Origin: Vombatus ursinus
Taxonomy: Eukaryota; Chordata; Mammalia; Diprotodontia; Vombatidae
Assembly: GCF_900497805.2 (NCBI RefSeq)
Contig: NW_020948739.1
Location: 11,915,642-11,979,641, forward strand
Reading direction: 5' to 3'
DNA: 64,000 bases
In this document: one piece after another, positions 56,490 to 64,000 of the stretch
Numbering within the stretch: position 1 is the first letter of the stretch
Layout: each line of letters opens with the position of its first letter
The notes under the pieces: generated by a model
The model's database searches: none
What the model saw: only the letters and a program-made list of their open reading frames with translations
Told to the model about the DNA's origin: nothing
Translations under genes and position numbers: made by a program

Positions 56490-56995
56490 AGTGAAGTAGG
56501 GTAAAAACAGTTTGAGGATTGTGTAGAAGATGGTGCTTGAGCTGCATCTTGAAGGAAGTCAGGGATTCTCTGAAGGGGAGGAGAGAGTGCCTTCTAGGCA
56601 TGGGGGGAGAGGAGGGCAGCTAGTACAAAGGCATGTTCTGGAGCATCATGGATAAGGAATGGTGAGAAGGCCATTTTGGTTTGATTATAGAGTTCTGGAA
56701 GAGAAGTAATGTTTAAAAAGAGGCTAGAAAGGTTGAGACCATATTAAATTGAGGAAATTATACAGCATTTTATCCTTGAGGCAGTAGGGAACTATTGAAA
56801 TTTATTGACTAGGGGATTATTATCCTCAGATCTGTGCTTTAGGAACATCCCTTTGGTAGTTATGTGGGGGATGGAGTAGGATCCCTGAGATGGGGAGACC
56901 AATTAGGAAGGTACTGATTGTAAGTTTAGGCAAGAGGTGATAAGGACCTGGGGAGTGAATTAAGATGGTAGTGATTCGACATTACTTACCTTTCT
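56490..56995 (+). mobile_element. Ancient interspersed repeat, family unnamed (copy 2)
   Basis: CATCTTGAAGGAAGTCAGGG, GAGAGTGCCTTCTAGGCATG, GGGAACTATTGAAATTTATT, TCTGTGCTTTAGGAACATCC, GGAGACCAATTAGGAAGGTA, AGGCAAGAGGTGATAAGGAC. Shares landmarks with 20531-21092 and 63620-63850. Confidence 0.7.
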
Positions 56996-56999
56996 GTAC

Positions 57000-57412
57000 T
57001 CTACTCCAACCAAAACGCCAATTCCCATATTTGACATTCCATGTGTGGCCTCTGGGCCCTCATCCAAGTTGTCCTCAGTCCTTGAAATGATCTCCATCAT
57101 TGACTTTTCCTCTCACAACCAGTAGCTTCCTTCAAGGTTCAGCTCAAGTGTTGCCTTCTTCAATAGACCTTTTTTAATTCCTCCAGTTCTTAACCCTCTT
57201 CCAAATCACTGTGTATTTCTTTATTTTGGGCAGCTAGTTGGTACATTGGGGAGAATATTGGACCTGGAGTCAGAAAGATCTGAATTCAAATCCTAACTCA
57301 GACACTTACTAGCTGTGTGACCCTGAATGAGTCACTTAATCATTCTGTGCCTTAGTTTCTGGCATATAAGCACTTCACAAATGCTTTTTGACTGACTGAC
57401 TGACAGTTGTGA
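57000..57412 (+). mobile_element. L2 LINE 3' region, split by a SINE
   Basis: AGGTTCAGCTCAAGTGTTGC, TTAACCCTCTTCCAAATCAC (to 57225), then after the SINE GGCATATAAGCACTTCACAA and ATGCTTTTTGACTGACTGAC. L2 tails end in TGACTGAC-type repeats. Confidence 0.85.
57226..57356 (+). mobile_element. Marsupial tRNA-derived SINE inside L2
   Basis: GGGCAGCTAGTTGGTACATT, GACCTGGAGTCAGAAAGATC, TTCAAATCCTAACTCAGACA, CTGTGTGACCCTGAATGAGT. It interrupts the L2 and is therefore younger. Confidence 0.9.
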
Positions 57413-57474
57413 CTGTGAATACACTTTGAAAACGGAGTGAAGCTGGACATATAAGAGGTAAGATGGGATGAATC

Positions 57475-57795
57475 TATCAAAGAATAAGCATTTATTAATC
57501 ACCTACTAGATGCCCTGACACTGGGGATGGATTGAATTGGATCTATGATTGTTAGTAGTATAAGGAGTCCTCAGTGAGGAAAACATAAATCCCTCTACTT
57601 CCTTCCAGTGGGTAGAAATCACTACCAATGCAGACAGGCACCTGCTTATAGTCTTTAAGAGTTTCCTGGAACACTTAGAGAAGTGACTGGCCCAGAGTCA
57701 CTTGGACAGTATGTGTGAAAAGTGGGACTTAAAGACAGATCTTTTTGACTTTATGGCTAGCTGTTAATCTATTACATTATGTTGTCTCTCCATCA
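57475..57795. mobile_element. Old repeat fragments, including MIR (minus)
   Basis: AGCATTTATTAATCACCTAC with CTGACACTGGGG (57485-57530) is the head of the ancient repeat type. 57660-57790 (GAAGTGACTGGCCCAGAGTC, CTATTACATTATGTTGTC) is a reversed MIR. Confidence 0.6.
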
Positions 57796-57975
57796 CTAGA
57801 GAGACAAACACCTAAGTGAAATAGTCTCTGCTCTCTCAGAGCTCATAGACTACTAGGAGAATACAGCACACATAGGGGAGTAGTGGCTAGGGAAGGGAGT
57901 TTGGGCCTGGGCAGTCACCGGGATTGTGAATGGAGCTGCAGACCATTGCTATAGTCTTTCTAGTATCAAAGAGAA

Positions 57976-58128
57976 CACTATTTTTTTTTTTTTGGCTAGG
58001 CAATGGGGTTAAGTGACTTGCCCAGGGTCACACAGCTAGTAAGTAGTATGTGTCTGAGGCTGGATTTGAACTCAGATCCTCCTGAACCCAGGGCCAGTGC
58101 TTTATGCACTGCGCCACCTAGCTGCTCA
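57976..58128 (-). mobile_element. Marsupial tRNA-derived SINE (WSINE1-type)
   Basis: A T-run, then GGCAATGGGGTTAAGTGACT, GATTTGAACTCAGATCCTCC and GCACTGCGCCACCTAGCTGC. Full length. Confidence 0.93.
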
Positions 58129-58334
58129 GAGCCCTGATTTTATTTAAGAGTGTATAAAAGTTATTAAAGTTATTAAAAAGTATATAAAGATGAGTATAGA
58201 GAGGGGTGCTATGTGCATACATCAGCAGGGCAAGTAGTAAGATGCCCTTTATAGTAAGCCTCTTGCCACCTTTTAGCTGCGAGCTGACATAGCTGATTAG
58301 ATTATGTATATACACAAATATATCTATAGAGACT

Positions 58335-58400
58335 AAGGCAGGGGTGGGGAACCTGTGGCCTTGAGGCCACATGTGGCCCTCTAGGTCCTCAAGTAGATGA
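58335..58400 (+). mobile_element. hAT-type transposon terminal fragment
   Basis: GCAGGGGTGGGGAACCTGTG then GGCCTTGAGGCCACATGTGG and CTCTAGGTCCTCAAG: the left end of a common hAT MITE with CAGGGGTGGGGAACC terminus, truncated on the right. Confidence 0.75.
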
Positions 58401-59394
58401 AGACTATACAGGCATGGAGGAATGAGTGGAGAATAGGACATCATTTAAATCTCATTTTCATATGAATCAGTTAAAGAAGAACATAAACATACATGACACA
58501 CAAATACAAATAATTTGATGTAGAAATCCAATTTAACAGGGAGTTAAAAAGGAATTGGGGGAAGGGTTATAGAATAAAAGGGAAAGTATAATTGGGAAGG
58601 GAATAGCTCTAGGCAAAAAATGCTAGCCTCGGAGGGTGGATCATGAAGAAAGTTATAAAAGGAAAGAAGGACTAAAAACTCATAACTGGGAATTGGAGAA
58701 ACAAGAAAGATCAGGGAAACAGTCTCATATTGTATGAAGTGTAGAGTGGTATTACTGAGGAAACTTAGTCTCTCACTACCTTCTTCATAAAGAGGTGGGG
58801 CAGGAAGCAAAGACAGGAAAAATTGTAAGAGGATAGAATGAAAGGAAATATACAATTAACAATATAAACATGAATGCTTGAAGTATGAGGTTCACACAGA
58901 AATAAACTAAGTAGAGAGACAAAATCTATTGTGTTTTAGGTGGACTCAAAAGAGCAGGGGTAGCCATTGTGATCTCAGACAAAGTAACAGCAAAAATATA
59001 TAATTAAAAGAGAAAATAAGGAAACTATATTAAAGGCATCATAGGCAATGAAATAATAGCAATACTTTATATATATTCACTTAGCATCTAACGTCTTAAT
59101 CTTAAATCTTAACATTACATAGAATCTAAATTCTTAAAAGGAAAGTTAAATGAATTAAATGGAGAAATAATAGAACTCATAGTTGGGACTTCAATGTACT
59201 TCTTTTAGACATATATAAATCTAACCAAAAAAGGAAGTTGTCTAGGATATATTTATTGCAACTGTGAATAGGAAAAGAGTTCATGACCACTCTAGGGATA
59301 GAGAGATTTCCCAAAGCTGAAATGAATAATTTTGATTACATAAAATTAAAAAGTTTTGAACAAAAATTAATGAAATTAAAATTAGAATGGAAAC

Positions 59395-60899
<1,505 letters not shown>

Positions 60900-61127
60900 G
60901 ACTAAAAAAATTACAAGTTTCTTTGACAAACGTCTGATATTAAATAGATATGAGGAATTGATTTAAACATAGTTCCTTAATAGATAAATAGCAAAATGAT
61001 ATGAATAGGTAGTTCTTAATGGGAGAAATGCCATATAAAAATGTTCCAAATTGCTAATCAGAGAAAAGCAAATTAAAACAACTGGAGTGATTGGGGGGGG
61101 CACCAGAAGCTATACTAATTCACTGTT

Positions 61128-61376
61128 GGGCTACTAGGTGGCTCAGTGGGTACAGTGCTGGGCCTGGAGTCAGGAGGACCTGAATTTAAATTGAGCCTCA
61201 GATACTTACTAGCTGTGTGACCCTGGGCAAGTCACTTAACCCTGTTTGCCTCAGTTTCCTCATCTATAAAATGAGCTGGAGAAGGAAATGGCAAGCCACT
61301 CCAGTATGTTTGCTAAAAGAACCCCAAACAGGATCATGAAGAGTTAGAAATGTTTGAAACAACCGAACAACAAAAA
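61128..61376 (+). mobile_element. SINE of the CAA-tail type
   Basis: GGCTACTAGGTGGCTCAGTG, GGACCTGAATTTAAATTGAG, TGTGTGACCCTGGGCAAGTC, GAGAAGGAAATGGCAAGCCA, ACAACCGAACAACAAAAAG. Inserted in L1 copy 5. Confidence 0.93.
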
Positions 61377-61379
61377 GTG

Positions 61380-61640
61380 GAGATAACCATGGTGCAGTGG
61401 TTAGAGCACTGGGCTTGGAATCATGGAGACATGTTCATGAGTTCAAATCCAGCCTCAGATACACTTACTAGATGTGTGACCCTGGGCAAGTCATTTAACC
61501 CTGTTTGCCCCGGTTTCCTCCTACATAAAATGAGCTGGAGAAGGAAATGGCAGATCACTCCAGTATCTTTGCCAAAGAAAACCCCAAATGGGACATGAAG
61601 AATCAGATATGACTAAAATGACTGAACAACAACAACAATG
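61380..61640 (+). mobile_element. SINE of the CAA-tail type, tandem with the previous
   Basis: GATAACCATGGTGCAGTGGT, GAGTTCAAATCCAGCCTCAG, GTGTGACCCTGGGCAAGTC, CCAAAGAAAACCCCAAATGG, ACTGAACAACAACAACAATG. L1 copy 5 resumes at its end. Confidence 0.93.
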
Positions 61641-61765
61641 CACTGTTGGGAGAGTTGTGAATTATTCAAACCATTCCTGGGATTATACTCAAAAATTACT
61701 AAAAAGTACATACCCTTTGATCTAGTAATACCAGTACTTAGCCTATACTCCAAAGAGATAAAAGA

Positions 61766-61792
61766 GGAGGAGGAGGAGGAAGAAGAAGAAGA
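61766..61792. repeat. (GAG/GAA)n short tandem
   Basis: AGGAGGAGGAGGAGGAAGAA-type run. Confidence 0.85.
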
Positions 61793-62539
61793 CTCATACA
61801 TATAAAAATATTACAGTAGCTTCTTTTGTATAGTCAAAGAACTACAAACTAAGATAATATCTACCAGTTGTGGAATGTCTGGGCAAATTATGGTGTATAA
61901 ATATAATATTACATTTACAACATGATATTATTGCACCGTATGCAATAATAAAATAGTTTCAGAGAAACTTTGGAAAATATGCATAAACTTATATAACAGC
62001 TTCTAATTCTGTCCTTTAAAGACAAACAGAACAAGTCTAATTTGATACACAAACTGATAATAGTGGTATAGTTAACAAAAATAATTTTTAAGAGTTAATC
62101 ATTGCAATGACCAACCATAAGGATCAGTGATGACATATACTACCCATCTCCTGACAAAATGGTAATGAACTTAAGGTGCAGAATGAATCAATCATTTTGG
62201 GACATGGCTAATGTGGGAATTTGTTTTGCTTGACTATGCATATATGAAAACAAAGATTTATTTTTCTTCCAATGAAGGATATGTACTAGGAGAGGCTGGA
62301 AGCTAGTAGTAGGGTTACTAAAATGAAAAGTAAAAGAAAAGTAAGAAAAGGGAATCATTGAAGCATTTTAAAAAATCCATAGAAATCAACAGTACAAAGG
62401 TCCACAGGAAACACAAATAGGGCAGCTTTGAAAAGTCTGAATTCCCTGTGTATTTTAAAAGAAAAACAAATTGTTCATTGCTTGTAGCCTTTTCAAGTCA
62501 AATAATTTTACTCTCGGTACAGATGAGTCAGAGTTAGTG

Positions 62540-63555
62540 CCTGACTTTTGTTTGCAGTTCAATGTGCACTCAATGCAGCCTCTGATGCTGAAATGCAACA
62601 GAGTATGGATCAGTTCTCTGACACTTGTGCTAATTTTGGTCTGACAATTAACACTGAGAAAACACAGGTTCTCCACCAGTCAGCACTGAACCATCCATAT
62701 ATGGAACCATTGGTTACAGCAAATGAAGAGATTTGGAATGGTGTGGATAAGTTCACTTACCTTGGTAGTATACTTTCCAGGGATGTACACATAGATGATG
62801 AGGTTTCATATGCATTGACAGAGCTAGCTCAGTGTTTAGGAGGTTCTGAATGAAAGTATGGGAGAGAAGCCACACTAGGCTGCCTACCAAACTGAATGTC
62901 TACAGAGCCATTGTGCTGACCTTACTGTTGTATACCTGTGAAACTTGGACAGTCTAGCAGTGCCATGCTGGGAAACTGAATTGCTTCTATTTGAATTGTC
63001 TTAGGAAGGAAGATTCCAAAGATCACCTGGCAAGATAAGGTACTAGACACTGAGGTCCTTTCTTGAGCTGAACTGCCAAGCATTCATACTCTACCGCAGA
63101 GATTATAACTGTAATGGGCTAGCCACATTGTTCAAATGCCAAACTTTTGCCTAAAAGACTATTTTACAGAGAACTCATACAAGGCAAGCACTCACAAGGA
63201 GGTCAGATGAAGCAGTACCAGGACACTCTCAAGGTCTCTCTGGAGAACTTTGGAATTGATTGTGAGACCTGGGAGACAGTGGCACAGGACTGTCTAGCAT
63301 GGCATGTCAGCATCAAAGAAGGCATTTTTTATGAGTAAAGCAGAATTGCAGTAGCTCAAAAGAAATGTGAGAATCAGAAATTTAGAGACACTTCCACTCC
63401 AAATGTTCACATGGACTATTTGTGCCTGACCTATGGCAGAGGTTTCTGAGCTCACATTAGTCTGATCAGTCACAGTAGGACACACTGTACCTTCACCCTG
63501 ACATGATGATGTCATTATGGTCTTCTTTGAGCATGAAGGAGAACAACTAAATTGT
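62540..63555 (+). mobile_element. RTE-clade LINE 3' end
   Basis: A frame at 62548-62853 reads DQFSDTCANFGLTINTEKTQ, then VDKFTYLGSILSRDVHIDDE, the post-catalytic RT and thumb region of RTE elements. A second at 63147-63338 has YRELIQGKHSQGGQMKQYQD and NFGIDCETWE, the RTE C-terminus. At least one shift near 62850 and a stop near 62955 separate them. The 3' tail is ATGATGTCATTATGGTC, GAGCATGAAGGAGAACAAC, shared with Mar1 SINEs. Confidence 0.87.
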
Positions 63556-63566
63556 TTGTGGTCAAA

Positions 63567-63611
63567 ACACACACACACACACACATACACACACACACAC
63601 ACACACACAAA
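63567..63611. repeat. (CA)n microsatellite
   Basis: CA units just after the RTE tail, likely grown from it. Confidence 0.97.
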
Positions 63612-63619
63612 CAGCCAAC

Positions 63620-63850
63620 AATTTGGATAGTCTGGTTTGTAGTGTGATTGCAGGGGAGTAATAGGAAGTGACAGGAAATTTACAACCAGATGGTAGAGGG
63701 TTTAAATGCCAAGCTAATGAGTTTGTATCATATCCTAGCAGCAATAGGAAGTCACCAAATTTTTTTGAACAAGGGAATATCAACATTCTAGAATGAAATG
63801 AATTTAGTTGGGCAAGACCTGTTCTTGACAAAACTGTGCTCGCTTTCATT
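63620..63850 (+). mobile_element. Ancient interspersed repeat, family unnamed (copy 3)
   Basis: GGTAGAGGGTTTAAATGCCA, AGCTAATGAGTTTGTATCAT, CCTAGCAGCAATAGGAAGTC. Matches the GGTTATGAAG...TTTGATCCT...GCCACT region of copy 1 (20531-21092). Confidence 0.6.
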
Positions 63851-64000
63851 GATCACTATTTCTCTGAATTGAGATTCATATACTGTCCTTTTAATGACAT
63901 AGTCTAGAATTTTTCCAGGACTTAAAGTCAAGTTCACTGGCCTTTAGTTTGCCAACATCGCTATTGCCCTGATTAAAAAAAAATTGCCCTTAACTTGTTC
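63851..64000. other. Unassigned noncoding DNA
   Basis: Nothing secure. It may be part of another old repeat that continues past the window. Confidence 0.3.

Overview
The window is noncoding genomic DNA from a marsupial. The evidence is repeat content: many copies of a tRNA-derived SINE with the marsupial body (A-box TGGCACAGTGG, B-box GTTCAAATCC, then CTGTGTGACCCTGGGCAAGTCACTTAACC), a Mar1-type SINE sharing its 3' end with an RTE LINE, marsupial-type L1 elements, and abundant L2, MIR, CR1 and hAT remnants. Base composition is AT-rich and CpG-poor with long microsatellites. The species cannot be fixed from what I see. I find no intact host protein gene, no functional tRNA, rRNA or snRNA gene and no CRISPR. 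The longer open frames are LINE remnants or translations of simple repeats.

Layout. 1-8.8 kb: SINEs, a probable solo LTR (1293-1876), an hAT fragment, an L2 tail, then a repeat-poor stretch (4.7-7.1 kb) that looks like developmental conserved noncoding DNA: TAATTA-type homeodomain sites, a perfect 10-bp inverted repeat and a CTCF-like motif at 6942. 8.85-13.7 kb: an L1 with 5' UTR and ORF1 but a large ORF2 deletion, interrupted by an antisense L1 3' end that makes a palindrome. 13.7-24.5 kb: mostly unique sequence peppered with MIR/L2/SINE copies. 24.5-35.5 kb: a three-level nest, with a full-length sense L1 (27.49-34.27 kb) inside an antisense L1 (24.59-35.39 kb) inside an hAT-derived element. 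35.5-40.5 kb: unique sequence with a second conserved-looking block (36.29-36.58 kb) and a CTCF-like motif at 36180 on the opposite strand. 40.57-43.56 kb: an L1 derivative with 5' UTR, ORF1 and 3' UTR but no ORF2 (HAL1-like), inserted in an L2. 44-52.6 kb: unique DNA, head-to-tail SINE pairs, a CR1/L3-type LINE end and an unexplained CpG-rich block (51.37-51.70 kb). 52.9-54.2 kb: decayed RTE LINE. 55-64 kb: Mar1 SINE, ancient repeats, an L1 interrupted by a 1.5-kb L2 copy, and an RTE 3' end whose tail matches the Mar1 tail.

Two sequencing gaps are present, both inside simple repeats: 100 N at 11389-11488 in a (GA)n tract and 10 N at 60050-60059 in a (CTTT)n tract.

The most unusual observation is a 110-bp segment at 13223-13332 that is the reverse complement of 15937-16046 with a single mismatch (109/110). 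It lies inside an otherwise decayed L1 3' UTR, so it looks like a recent templated insertion copied from unique DNA 2.6 kb away.
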